Below are positions 52,726 to 61,847 of a stretch of 64,000 nt of DNA, in pieces; the first letter of the stretch is position 1; every line of letters starts with the position of its first letter. Source of the DNA: G963422275 sp963422275 (lineage in GTDB: Bacteria; Pseudomonadota; Alphaproteobacteria; Rhodobacterales; Rhodobacteraceae); assembly GCA_963422275.1 (NCBI GenBank), contig OY729418.1, positions 1,054,001 through 1,118,000 on the forward strand. The letters are read 5' to 3'. The notes beneath the pieces are model-generated. The model was given only the letters and a program-made list of their open reading frames with translations. It did not search any database and was not told the DNA's origin. The position numbers and the translations under genes were made by a program.

Positions 52726-53716
52726 ATGACCGCCAGTTACCTTCAAAGCTCGATGGACAAGATCCCTGAGGCACGTGACCCAAAGCCAATCGAGCTCTGC
52801 ATCAATCCCGACGGGTCACTTTGGGCAGAGTTTCAGAGTGATCATTTCATGCGGTCCGTCAATCGACAGCTCTCGCCGAACAAGATCAAGGATCTGGGTA
52901 ATCAGATTGCATCTGCCGGCGAATACCACGCTCAGCCGGACCAAGCCTATCGTCTCGGTCAGCATAATCTATCGCGACCGCCCCATCCGCGCGCAGGTCA
53001 TCCAGCCCCCCGCCGTTGATGGCGGCTATGCGATTTCACTGCGGTTCTTTGCGGACTTACCGCTCGAGCAGATCAAGCTGTCCTACCTGTTCGGAAAAGA
53101 GCGCCATAATGAAGGTGCGCGGTGCAAGCGCAATGCGGAGTTGCGCGATGTCGTAGCCACTGGCGACATCGATGCGGCGATCAAGTTCTGCATCACACAC
53201 AAGCTCAATATGATCGTGTCTGGCGGCACCTCGACCGGCAAAACCGTCACGGCGCGCAAGATTCTGTCTTTCGTGCAAACCGACGAGCGCATTATCACCA
53301 TCGAAGAGGCAGCTGAGCTGCGGCCGGCGCAGCCCAATGTCGTCACGCTGATGTCCGACCGTGATAGCCACGCGCAGCGCGGATGTATTGCTTACATCGA
53401 CCCTCCGTATGCGGCCGGACCGGATCGTCTTGGGCGAAGTACGCGGCAAAGAGGCCATGACTTTCCTCGAGGCCATCAACACCGGGCACGGCGGCTCGCT
53501 GACCACACTGCACGCCGAAACGCCACAACTGGCGGTTCAGCGCCTCGCAATCGCCGCCCTGAAAACCGATTTGCCCATGACTTTGATATGAACGACTACA
53601 TCACCCGTTCCATCGATGTGATCATCCAGGCCGGACGCCATGAAGGCGCGCGCGGCATCACCGAATTTTATCTGCCGATTGATCCGGCCCAAGCGAAGGA
53701 AACAGCCCATGTTTGA
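52726..53716 (+). pseudogene. virB11: VirB11-type T4SS ATPase, frameshifted
   Basis: Starts at ATG 52726 (MTASYLQSSMDKIPEARD). After a shift near 52920 it continues DGGYAISLRFFADLPLEQIK and the P-loop VSGGTSTGKTVTARKIL, then ERIITIEEAAELR. A second shift near 53370 leads to RMRPDRIVLGEVRGKEAMTF and the His box HGGSLTTLHAETP. A third shift near 53580 gives ITRSIDVIIQAGRHEG and the end. All hallmarks are present, but the gene is broken. VirB11 powers type IV secretion in conjugation. Confidence 0.78.
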
Positions 53717-53885
53717 ATACAAGATTGAACAGATCAACACTGCCAAGACAAAGCCGCCGAAGATCGAAGCGCAGCTGACCGCCCTTGGTCAAGATGGCTG
53801 GGAACTGATCTCCGTCGTGCCGGATTTCGACGGCGAACACATCCTGAAGGCATTCCTGAAGCGTCGCACCGGCGCGAACGCCTAA
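53709..53885 (+). CDS. DUF4177-like small protein
   Basis: 58 residues: MFEYKIEQINTAKTKPPKIE, then LGQDGWELISVVPDF and a basic tail. The W-E-L-(I/V)-x-V pattern is that of DUF4177 proteins. It overlaps the virB11 end by 8 nt and is followed by virB6, so it belongs to the same transfer operon. Its function is unknown. Confidence 0.65.
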   Translation: MFEYKIEQINTAKTKPPKIEAQLTALGQDGWELISVVPDFDGEHILKAFLKRRTGANA

Positions 53886-53906
53886 GGCCAACCCGAGGAG
53901 GATCCG

Positions 53907-54845
53907 ATGGGCGTCGTCACCTGGATGGTTCAGACAACCGATAACTTTCTGGACGACGCGGCCCAAACAACCTTTGGCAATGTCGCCGGTCAACTGGGCG
54001 GCGTCATTGCCGTAGCCTCGACGCTCGCCGTGATCGGCATCTTCCTCAACATGGTGTTGCAGTACAAATCCATGGATGGGCGGACCGCGTTTTGGTTTGC
54101 CATAAAGCTCATGCTCATCTCGCTTTTTGCGATGAACTGGGTCCAATTTAACGCTGTGGCCAGCGCCCTCATCGACGGAATCGACCAGCTTGCCGGTGGT
54201 ATGGTGGCAGGGCTTGGCGGCGGCGGTGCCGGTGCATCTTATTTCGCCGAGGCCTTTGACGATCTCATTGAAGAGTTCGGCGACCACTTGAACGCGGCCG
54301 GTGACAACATGCATTGGATGGCCGGAGCCCTGATCGGCGCGCTCTGCGGCCTTGTTCTGATCTTCGCCAAGATCATGCTGGCCTTCATGATCGGCATCGT
54401 CCCAATCATGATTGCGCTTTCACTGTTTGACGTAAGCAAGGATTGTTTTCACCGCTGGCTGTCCAGCACGGTGTCCTATGCGCTTTACCCTCTCGTGATT
54501 GCAGGCGTGTTTTCCACTGTCGTCGGCATGTCGCGCTCGCTCATGACCGAACTCGGAAATCCCTCCGGCGCGAGCAACATCGGCGCGCTGGTGCCCTTTT
54601 TTATGATGATGTTCCTCGCAGGCGGCCTGATCATCGCCACCCCACTGATCGTCCGCTCTATCTCAGGCAACTTTATGATGGCAGGGCCGCCGAGCATTCC
54701 TGGCCCAGGCGGTTTCGCAAAGGGCTTGATAGGCAGCAGGGGTCGCGGGCGCGGGCAAGGTTTGGGACGAGGTCAAACGCCGAGATTGCCGGGGCTGGAA
54801 TACGGCAGGCGAGTACTGCGACTGTATCGATGGTTCAGCGCGTAG
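53907..54845 (+). CDS. virB6: VirB6/TrbL-family T4SS membrane channel protein
   Basis: 312 residues with a GAGGAGG ribosome-binding site before ATG 53907. It has at least five membrane segments, including GVIAVASTLAVIGIFLNMVL, GALIGALCGLVLIFAKIML and IGALVPFFMMMFLAGGLII. It is the polytopic inner-membrane subunit of conjugative T4SS. After SIPGPGGFAKGL the tail is Arg/Gly-rich; an alternative frame carries a more typical ending (MVQRVAERAKRLEQAF, stop 54880), so a C-terminal frameshift is likely. No other virB genes are next to it. Confidence 0.8.
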   Translation: MGVVTWMVQTTDNFLDDAAQTTFGNVAGQLGGVIAVASTLAVIGIFLNMVLQYKSMDGRTAFWFAIKLMLISLFAMNWVQFNAVASALIDGIDQLAGGMVAGLGGGGAGASYFAEAFDDLIEEFGDHLNAAGDNMHWMAGALIGALCGLVLIFAKIMLAFMIGIVPIMIALSLFDVSKDCFHRWLSSTVSYALYPLVIAGVFSTVVGMSRSLMTELGNPSGASNIGALVPFFMMMFLAGGLIIATPLIVRSISGNFMMAGPPSIPGPGGFAKGLIGSRGRGRGQGLGRGQTPRLPGLEYGRRVLRLYRWFSA

Positions 54846-54972
54846 CGGAAAGGGCGAAACGGCTAGAGCAGGCATTTTGACCAAGCAGAAAGAGGGGCGA
54901 ACCAATAGTTAACATATTCTTTCTGGCCTCGATGCGTCAGCCTAGACCTCGTGGGTTCAAGCTTCAAGCAAG

Positions 54973-55629
54973 CTATTTTGGGGGCACGATGTTAGCATGC
55001 ATCCGCTTGGCCATAAACGGCGGAATTTTCTGGTTCAACCTTCGGAGATCATCGCTGTGACAATACCTAAGACGCTTTCCGTTTCCGCAGGGACACAATG
55101 CGTGTCCCTTAATTTTCTGGCGCGACAGCAGATGCAGATAGTCTGCTAAGATTTTTGCATCCGGGGACACTTCGAGGAGATCGGCATAGCTTTCCAAAAC
55201 GCCGAGAATACCGTGTGATCTTTCACCATATGGCCACGTGCCATTGACCTCATAGTACGTCTGACTGACGAAATAGTCGTGCATCGGCCCCGTGAGAAAG
55301 GTTTCGAACCGGTGATCCGGGGCCGTCAAAAGCCATTCCTCCCACACTCCCAAGCAACAATTCCCGTCTTTTGGAAAGACGTGACGATCAGCGATCCGGG
55401 GAATACGTCCACCTTCCTCGAAAACCATTGGTTCCTCTGCTGGGAAGTCAGCCGCAATCCCCGCCTTAATCTGGTAGGAGTCGAAGGGGCCATTAGGCCC
55501 AGAAACGACAAACAACCCTTCAAGAACTATGAGGCTTGCGCTTCGCAAAACACTCAGTTCTGGCTGATGCTGAGCTACTGCCTTTTGGACCTCCGAAAAG
55601 AGGACGTCCGGTATCGTCAATTCGCCCAA
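54973..55629 (-). CDS. CBASS E2-like protein with C-terminal SEC-C zinc motif
   Basis: 218 residues. The E2 (ubiquitin-conjugating-like) core includes FDSYQIKAGIAADFPAEEP, then the candidate catalytic Cys in KDGNCCLGVWEEWLL. The C-terminus has a SEC-C zinc-binding motif CPCGNGKRLRYCH. E2-only partners of CD-NTases define type II-short CBASS, where they act on the nucleotidyltransferase to tune its activity. The start is TTG at 55629 (or TTG at 55620, overlapping the cdn stop in TTGA). Overlap with the upstream gene shows coupling. Confidence 0.8.
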   Translation of the reverse strand: MGELTIPDVLFSEVQKAVAQHQPELSVLRSASLIVLEGLFVVSGPNGPFDSYQIKAGIAADFPAEEPMVFEEGGRIPRIADRHVFPKDGNCCLGVWEEWLLTAPDHRFETFLTGPMHDYFVSQTYYEVNGTWPYGERSHGILGVLESYADLLEVSPDAKILADYLHLLSRQKIKGHALCPCGNGKRLRYCHSDDLRRLNQKIPPFMAKRMHANIVPPK

Positions 55630-56726
55630 GGTTTGCCGCCACTCCCACTTTCTTTGCGGGCGCTAACCGCCGCCTCCATCCGCGACTGCTTTTCACTGTG
55701 AGTGATAGAGGCCGCAGCTTCCGAGGCCAGGAAGGGCGCTGCAAGGCCCGCACCACCAAGAGCACTTTTCTTTTCAAGGGGAGCGTTGGCACTGTTTGCC
55801 GCATTCTTGGAATCATCTTCAAAGAAACTGTGACGGAAAACGGTCTTCCAAATCTTATTGGCGTCTGAATCTGTTGTGTCGTCAGCATCAAGCTTGTCGA
55901 GTTCCCGCACGGAATCCTTGGCTTGGTCGATCAACCTCCCGATACGGTCGGTGTCCTTGTCGTCCGACACCTGAACACCGTTGGCGTAGACGGGACTATG
56001 TTTGGAACGTTGCGATAGATTGAGGAGAGTCTCACGGAAAGACTTGTCGTCACGACCGTCATCAGCCGCATAACACTCAATGAATAGTGCGGTAGCGACC
56101 AGACCGCCGGGAAAGGATCGCTTAAGCCTAGCGGCATGCGTCTTCGTAAAGAATTTTCCTAACCGAATGATCCGACGAAGTTGGTAGCTGCCCGAAGTCT
56201 CAGGGCTCTTCCACGATACCTCTCGCTCGATCCATTGGTTCATAGCTGCCGGATCGGAGGCAATCCACTCGTCCCCAGAAGACAGTTCATAACGCCACCC
56301 GGAATCGGTCCAGCGCCGACGGAATACTGGAAAATCGCACTGGTACCCGTCTGCATATACTACCCGGACACACTTTTTCTTGGTCACCGGGGCGTGCTTC
56401 ATGTTGGTCGCCTTAAGGGAGATTGCTTGTCGAACCCAATCACGGGTTGTTCTTGGCCCCTTGGCGTCGTCCTGATCGAACACGATGCCCAGGTCGATGT
56501 CGTACCTGCTTTCCTGATCGGCCTCGGGCGGCTGGGTCATGGTCTTCTGCGCATAACCGCCTTGGTTAATGGTCTCCTTAAAAGCAGGCTTTTCCAACTC
56601 TTCCAGACCTTTCTCAATACGTTCGAGATTGGTCTCACGCCTGCGCCTCATATCCGCCCGCTGATCATTGCTCAGCCGAACAAGCTGTTTATGAAAGTTA
56701 GAAATTCGCGTGGAGAAATCATACAT
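55617..56726 (-). CDS. CD-NTase (cGAS/DncV-like cyclic oligonucleotide synthase) of CBASS
   Basis: 369 residues. The nucleotidyltransferase core has the GS-like motif as GGYAQKTMTQPP, the metal-binding pair in SRYDIDLGIVF and a third acidic residue in YQCDFPVFRR. GG replaces the usual GS. The helical C-terminal half fits the DncV-like fold (FIECYAADDGRDDKSFRETL). On phage infection such enzymes make cyclic di- or trinucleotides that activate the effector. The effector is probably the Cap15-like protein encoded divergently 93 bp away. The frame is intact. Confidence 0.85.
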   Translation of the reverse strand: MYDFSTRISNFHKQLVRLSNDQRADMRRRRETNLERIEKGLEELEKPAFKETINQGGYAQKTMTQPPEADQESRYDIDLGIVFDQDDAKGPRTTRDWVRQAISLKATNMKHAPVTKKKCVRVVYADGYQCDFPVFRRRWTDSGWRYELSSGDEWIASDPAAMNQWIEREVSWKSPETSGSYQLRRIIRLGKFFTKTHAARLKRSFPGGLVATALFIECYAADDGRDDKSFRETLLNLSQRSKHSPVYANGVQVSDDKDTDRIGRLIDQAKDSVRELDKLDADDTTDSDANKIWKTVFRHSFFEDDSKNAANSANAPLEKKSALGGAGLAAPFLASEAAASITHSEKQSRMEAAVSARKESGSGGKPWAN

Positions 56727-56819
56727 ATTGAGTACCTGCGTCCGTTATGCCCCTCTATGTGGTAGCTAAATCAACACGCTTCAAGGGTACAGGGCCAAGA
56801 AAGAATCGGAGAACGAATC

Positions 56820-57572
56820 GTGTATTCACTATTGCCTTGGAAATGGCTTGGTCCCGCCGTTGCAGCGGTCGTGGCGCTCTCGCTCTATGCTGACGACATT
56901 GGCCTGATGTTAGGCTTCACGGTGACTGATCAGAACCTTATCCGGTACCTCCCACCATTGCTCTTGGGTCCGCTCGCTGGATTCTTCGGCCCCACAGGCT
57001 ACTGGGCACCCTGGCGGACCGTCTGGCGTTGGATACCTGCTCTCAACGGCTGGTTGCCAGACTTGAACGGTGTATGGTTGGGGACAACTGGCTCCAACTG
57101 GCCGACAATCAAAAAAATGCTGGACGGAGCGCAAGCCAATTCGGCCTTAGACAAAGAGGTGTTGCACTCAACTCCAGAACAGAGGGATGCAATGGCTGTT
57201 TTGGTCACGGCCTCCTTGTTTCGCTTGAAAGTTCAGGCTGGTCTCAGTTCGACAGACGGGCGTTCTCACTCGATCACTGCCAAGCCCCACCGAGATCAGC
57301 ATTCTGGGCGGATACATCTCACCTACGTCTACGAACAAACCTCAGCAAATCCGGCCATCACAGACGAGGAACGGCATATGGGCGCTGCGGATCTGACCAT
57401 CGACCCTGAAAACCTGGACGTGGCCGAGGGAGTTTATTGGACAAGAAGAAATTGGCAAACTGGCTTAAATACGGCAGGACGACTTGAACTCCGCCGGGTT
57501 GCGCCAAACAAGAAAAAGGGTATGTCTCTCCGCCAATACGCAACAGATGAGCGAAAACGTCTGCAGACCTAG
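56820..57572 (+). CDS. cap15: Cap15-like CBASS effector (two TM helices plus beta-barrel domain)
   Basis: 250 residues. Two N-terminal membrane helices (KWLGPAVAAVVALSLYAD; YLPPLLLGPLAGFFG) are followed by the Cap15-type ligand-binding domain beginning LPDLNGVWLGTTGSNW and containing VLVTASLFRLKVQAGLSSTD and GRIHLTYVYEQTS. Cap15 binds cyclic dinucleotides and disrupts the inner membrane, killing infected cells. It is transcribed away from the cdn-E2 pair. The frame is intact, unlike most neighbours. Confidence 0.8.
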   Translation: MYSLLPWKWLGPAVAAVVALSLYADDIGLMLGFTVTDQNLIRYLPPLLLGPLAGFFGPTGYWAPWRTVWRWIPALNGWLPDLNGVWLGTTGSNWPTIKKMLDGAQANSALDKEVLHSTPEQRDAMAVLVTASLFRLKVQAGLSSTDGRSHSITAKPHRDQHSGRIHLTYVYEQTSANPAITDEERHMGAADLTIDPENLDVAEGVYWTRRNWQTGLNTAGRLELRRVAPNKKKGMSLRQYATDERKRLQT

Positions 57573-57683
57573 TAGATTTGGTTCGCAGAGATCTGGGATA
57601 CGTTGCAATCATTTGTTTCATTCTAGATTGCGCACAACGGAGCGCTATGCTTTGCATGTCGATAAATTGCCATTTTTTTCGCG

Positions 57684-57981
57684 TCATTCCCCAACGGCCG
57701 CTTCAATGAATCTCTCCACTCTTTCCGTCCCGGCCTGATAATCGCTTGAACTGAGCTTAAAATCGGTCTGCGCCTTCTTTTCGCTGGAGACAATTTCATC
57801 GATCTCTTCGCGCCGTTTTCCTCCACCTTCAGAACCATCACCTGGAGCCGCTCTTGGCACTTCCAGCGCCCCTATTTTCTTCTCCAGCACCTTGATCTGC
57901 CCTTGCAGCCCGCGCATTTGATCACCGGCTGTGGGGTATGGCAGATCGCCGGTTTGCTTATCGAAGATCTGCTTAAAGAAA
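57684..57981 (-). pseudogene. C-terminal fragment of an unknown protein, cut by an IS1595 derivative
   Basis: About 98 residues: KQIFDKQTGDLPYPTAGDQM, a coiled-coil-like LQGQIKVLEKKIGALEV, a Gly/Arg-rich linker and ERVERFIEAAVGE. The open frame continues into the IS1595 derivative at 57982, so the N-terminus is lost. It may be part of the conjugative element, but I do not recognise it. Confidence 0.45.
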
Positions 57982-58425
57982 GGCTCAATTCGCGATTCGC
58001 AGGCATGTCCTGGCGCTGGCACCTGCTCGCGCGACAAGCCGCGCTTGCGCACCTTGCCGCCGCGCCGGCGTGGCATGCGGTTCAGGTTCCGCTCGCCCTT
58101 GCGGCTTTCGAGCACGAAGGTTTCGTCGGCCTCGGCGGTCCCAGCGAGCCGGTCCGGCGTCTGCCGAACCGCCGCCAGGAAGCGGTGAGCGCCAGCGGAA
58201 CGCCGTGCTCGGCGCAATCCCGCAGCGTGCCGCAGCCTCGCGGATGGTCTCGCCTTCCGGTGATCCGACAGAACAGCAGCAACCTTGCGGCACTGCGCCA
58301 CCGTCAGTTCATCGATTCTCGAAAACCAGTCCTGAAACTGTGCCCGATCCATTGTTCCGCTCCCCATGGTCAATGCAAGTCAGAACCCAGTGCAACACAT
58401 GCATCTGCGAAATGCGAACAGAGCC
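57982..58425 (-). mobile_element. IS1595-family derivative (444 bp), right border of the T4SS-CBASS segment
   Basis: Ends GGCTCAATTCGCGATTCG and GCGAACAGAGCC. The minus strand starts the transposase at about 58353 (FQDWFSRIDELTVAQCRKVA) and includes ETIREAAARCGIAPSTAFRW before degenerating. It has the same orientation as the copy at 52060-52718, so the two are direct repeats 5.3 kb apart. Confidence 0.7.
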
Positions 58426-58438
58426 AAAGGAAAAGAAG

Positions 58439-58714
58439 ATGCTGAATCTGCATAACATTCAATGCATTCGCTCCGGCGACCTTCTCGCTCCCGTTAGCTT
58501 CGGCGGGGGTGGCGGCGGCACCCGAACCCGCCAGAATATAATTAAGCCGCCCAAGCCGACTCCTAGCCCAAAGATCGAAAAGGACGAAGCCATCGATTGC
58601 ACGATAATCGCTGCGGGCGGTGCTGTGAGCGGTTTGCGAGGTGGCCTTCCCGGAGTGATTGCAAGTACCATAGGCGCAGGAGGTGCTTGCTTGATAACTG
58701 CCATGAGAGACTAA
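58439..58714 (+). CDS. Gly-rich small protein, bacteriocin/RiPP precursor candidate
   Basis: 91 residues from ATG 58439, preceded by AAAGGAAAAGAAG. Residues 23-28 are six consecutive Gly. A Pro/Lys stretch follows (IIKPPKPTPSPKIEKDEA), then a Gly/Ala-rich, helix-prone C-terminus (GGAVSGLRGGLPGVIASTIG) with two Cys. Such Gly-rich tails occur in class II bacteriocins and microcins. A small membrane protein (possible immunity) and a type I secretion exporter lie downstream, which supports the idea. No maturation cleavage site can be fixed. Confidence 0.5.
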   Translation: MLNLHNIQCIRSGDLLAPVSFGGGGGGTRTRQNIIKPPKPTPSPKIEKDEAIDCTIIAAGGAVSGLRGGLPGVIASTIGAGGACLITAMRD

Positions 58715-58725
58715 ATTCAACAAAC

Positions 58726-58750
58726 TGGGCCACCTGACCAAGGTGGCCCA
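58726..58750 (+). terminator. Perfect 10-bp hairpin after the precursor gene
   Basis: TGGGCCACCT and AGGTGGCCCA flank a 5-base loop, starting 11 bp after the stop at 58712-58714. There is no T-run, so it may be a weak or attenuating terminator, or a stabilising 3' hairpin. Confidence 0.6.
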
Positions 58751-58946
58751 AAACATTGAGGATTGCTCAACTGTTAAATCGTGGGCCTGATGGCAGGCTT
58801 CCCTCGATTTGAATGATTGCATCTTACATGGGAAGAGTAGACAAATGGATCAGGAGAGGTGGCTAAGGGTCTTGCCGGCCCTCCATGCTGCCGCCATGTA
58901 CCAGCACCATGCCTGCAATTCGCAAATTGAGCCTGAAGGATCGACT

Positions 58947-59198
58947 ATGTCAGCCGTAAATCTGCACATTCTTGTTTGCACTTTATCCGCTGCTTTTCTC
59001 CCGGACTTGGTATTGTATTCGAAGCCAGTTTTAAGGTGGGGTGCAACTGCATTTGGCGCTGCAGGCGTTTTCCTGCTTGGCGTGAGCGCTTTTGGAATTT
59101 CATCTTCTGATGCACTGATAGGAACAATCGAGTTTGCGGTGCTTTTCCCCATATTCTGCATCCTCATAAAAAGAAGAAAAGACCGTAAAAAGCTGTAG
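58947..59198 (+). CDS. Small membrane protein, possible immunity protein
   Basis: 83 residues from ATG 58947 with upstream GAAGGA. Three hydrophobic segments: LHILVCTLSAAFLPDLVLY, WGATAFGAAGVFLLGVSAF and GTIEFAVLFPIFCILI, and a basic tail KRRKDRKKL. Size, topology and its position after the precursor candidate fit a bacteriocin immunity protein. There is no homology-based proof. Confidence 0.5.
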   Translation: MSAVNLHILVCTLSAAFLPDLVLYSKPVLRWGATAFGAAGVFLLGVSAFGISSSDALIGTIEFAVLFPIFCILIKRRKDRKKL

Positions 59199-59254
59199 CT
59201 CATGAGTAGTAGCTGCGTCGGCGAGGAACAGAACGAACTCTCGTGGCACTTCAT

Positions 59255-59713
59255 CGCGATGGCGGCGAGATTCCGCTTTCCTGGTTCGGCAGGACGCTCT
59301 GGAAATGCGCCCCCTCTACGTCGAGCTGGTCTTCCTCGCGGTCTGCCTCCGCCTGATCGGACTCGTCGAACCGTTCATCTTCCAGGTCGTCATCGACCGG
59401 ATCCTGCCGTTTCGAGGCGCTGTCCGAACTGCTCGGCATCCTGACCGCGAACCGGGTCAAGCACGAGTTCGATCACCTGTTCAGGCTTCCGCTCTGCCGC
59501 TTCCGGAAATGGTCGGTGGGCGAAGCCATCGCCCGCATCGGCGAAACCGACACCATTCGGAACTTCCTCGTCGGCACGGCGACGGGCACGCTTCTCGACC
59601 TGCTCTTCGTCGCCGTCTATCTGGGCGTCCTGCTGGCCCTTTCGGTGCCCCTCACGCTGATCGTGCTGGCCGCGCTGCCGTTCCAGTTCATCGTGTATTT
59701 CGCCTTCGTCCCA
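59255..59713 (+). pseudogene. Partial duplicate of the type I secretion ABC transporter N-terminus
   Basis: Pieces in changing frames match the start of the transporter at 60176: PLYVELVFLAVCLRLIGLVE, then LSELLGILTANRV, then GTATGTLLDLLFVAVYLGVL. About 100 bp are deleted inside. It ends where an IS remnant begins. It is a decayed tandem copy. Confidence 0.65.
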
Positions 59714-59814
59714 TTCCCGATCGGTCAGGTCGCAGCGAGACATCGTCAGCGCCTCCATGGCTTGGACGCAACAATCCTTTCTGTATCATGTCCCGCACTT
59801 TATGGATACACAAT
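59714..59814 (-). mobile_element. IS5-family end fragment (element IS-F)
   Basis: On the minus strand GATTGTGTATCCATAAAG precedes a transposase-like start (MEALTMSRCDLTDREW), similar in style to the IS427-like elements in the window. CTAG borders it at 59813-59816. The rest of the element is missing. Confidence 0.45.
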
Positions 59815-59863
59815 CTAGCGGGCCATCTTGAGCAGATGGCTCGCTAGAACATCGAGATAAATT

Positions 59864-60094
59864 ATGGATTCTGAAGATCTTTCTACACTCTGCTTGTTGG
59901 CGGCCGCTGTCTTCTCGGTTCTTACGCGCGATAAAAACGTGTTTTGGACCAGAATTGCCGCAATTCCTGTTGCAGCGGGTTTTTCTGTGCTCACAGGAAT
60001 GCTGCTTGATGCCCCTCTCGGTGAAATGCTGACGGGGATATTTTACTTCGGCGTCATTTTCGTTGTGGCACACATTACATATCTGCGGAAATGA
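59864..60094 (+). CDS. Small two-TM membrane protein
   Basis: 76 residues from ATG 59864: LCLLAAAVFSVLTRDKNVFW, then AAIPVAAGFSVLTGMLLDAP, then IFYFGVIFVVAHITY. It lies between the partial and the longer ABC transporter copies. The layout resembles the small membrane gene at 58947, so it may be a second immunity-type protein. Confidence 0.45.
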   Translation: MDSEDLSTLCLLAAAVFSVLTRDKNVFWTRIAAIPVAAGFSVLTGMLLDAPLGEMLTGIFYFGVIFVVAHITYLRK

Positions 60095-60175
60095 GATTCT
60101 GGAGTTCTGGGGCTTGCACGAATTTCAACTCGCTTGACCGCGCCGGATTCGCCTGCCTAAAACAACGGATCAAGA

Positions 60176-61827
60176 ATGGGCCGTTGGGACGAAGACAATT
60201 CCCGCGAGATTCCGCTTTCCTGGTTCGGCAGGACGCTCCGGAAACACACGCCCCTCTACGTGGAGCTAGTCTTTCTCGCTGCCTGTCTCCGTCTGATCGG
60301 CCTCGTCGAGCCGTTCATCTTCCAGGTCGTCATCGACCGGATCCTGCCGTTCCAGCGCGAGGCGTCGCTCGCGGTCGTGGTGGCGGTCTTCGCCGCCGCC
60401 AGCCTGTTCCAGCTCGGGTTCGAGGCGCTGTCCGAACTGCTCGGCCTTCTGACGGCGAATCGGGTCACCCGCGAGTTCGGCGCGCGCATATTCAATCACC
60501 TGTTCAGGCTTCCGCGTCGCCACTTCCGGAAATGGTCGGTGGGCGAAACCGACACCATCCGGAACTTCCTCGTCGGCATGGCGACGGGCGCACTTCTCGA
60601 TCTGCTCTTCGTCGTCGTCTACTTGGGCGTCCTGCTGGCCCTTTCCGTGTCCCTCACGCTGATCGTGCTGGCCGCACTGCCGTTCCAGTTCGCCGTGTAT
60701 TTCGCCTTCGGCCCGTTCCTGCGGCGGCGGCTGCGCGTCCAGTTCGATGCCGGTGCCACGCACCAGTCGCGAATGGTCAAGAACATCTCCGGCATCGCCG
60801 CCGTGAAGGCGGTCTGCGCCGAAGGCGAAATGCTGAAGCGGCTGGACAAAACTCTCGGTATGAGCCTGCGCGCACGCTACCGGGTCGGCATTCTCAACAT
60901 TTTCAGCGACAGGCTGATCTTCGTTATGGAGCGGGGCGTGACCATCGCCATCCTGTTCGTCGGCGCGCACCTAGTCTTCGAGGGCCAGATCACGCTGGGC
61001 GAGCTGATCGCCTTCCACCTTCTGGCCGAGAAGGTGACGGATCCCATATCCGGCTTCTCGGGACTGTGGGAAAGCTGGCAGAACATCAAGGTGTCGCGCC
61101 AGCGGCTGGGCGACATCGTGAACGTGCCGACCGAACCCTTCGGGGATCGTCCGAAACTGCCGCCCGGCCTCGAGCCGCGTCTCAGGCTCGAGAACGTCGG
61201 CTTCGCGTATGTCGGCAACGCCCCCATTCTGCAGAACTTCAGCTTCGAGGCTCCGCCGAAGTCGCTGTCGCTCGTAATCGGACCGTCCGGCATCGGAAAG
61301 TCCACTTTCGGGAGGCTGGCCGCCGGCCTCGACACCCCCTCCGCGGGCAGGGTCACGCTGGGTGGAGAGGACATTGCCGAGCGCGACCCCAACGACGTGC
61401 GCGCGGCAATTGCCTACATCCCGCAGGAGCCATACCTGTTTTCCGGCACCCTGCGGGAGAACCTCCTGATCGGAAAGGCCAGCGCCAGCGACGTGGAGCT
61501 GGAGGAAGCACTCGACGTCGCGGCCGCGGGATCATTGGCGATCCAGCTGCCGCTTGGTCTGGACACTGATGTCGGAGAGCGCGGCACGGCTCTTTCCGGA
61601 GGGCAACGGCAGAGAATCGCCATCGCCAGGAGCATCCTGAAGCGGCCGAAGGTGATCGTCCTGAACAAGCTCACAAGCGCGCTCGACGACGTCGCATAGT
61701 CGCATAGCAGAGGCTGGCAGCGGGGCTGCAGCGCCTGAGGCGAACGACCGCCATGATCGTGATCACTCACCGCCCGGACATCTTCGGCCATCCCGACCGG
61801 ACCGTCGATTTCGGGAAGCTTCCCTGA
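60176..61827 (+). pseudogene. Type I secretion ABC transporter (HlyB-like, no peptidase domain), C-terminus broken
   Basis: 507 codons are open from ATG 60176. The membrane domain (LRLIGLVEPFIFQVVIDRIL; LLDLLFVVVYLGVLLALS) is followed by the ATPase domain: Walker A GPSGIGKSTFG, Q loop IPQEPYLFSGT, and signature LSGGQRQRIAIARSIL. Walker B reads VIVLNKLTSALDD, where the family has a catalytic D-E; here both are altered. An 8-bp duplication (TCGCATAG) and TAG codons at about 61695 separate the H-loop end (AMIVITHRPDIFG). It is probably non-functional. It would export the precursor candidate with HlyD. Confidence 0.72.
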
Positions 61828-61847
61828 CCCGCGTCGCCGACGCTTCA

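Noticed and set aside
60091..61569. A 492-codon frame over the ABC transporter
   Set aside because: It is an Arg/Pro/Ala-rich shifted reading of the transporter, whose own frame has all ABC motifs.
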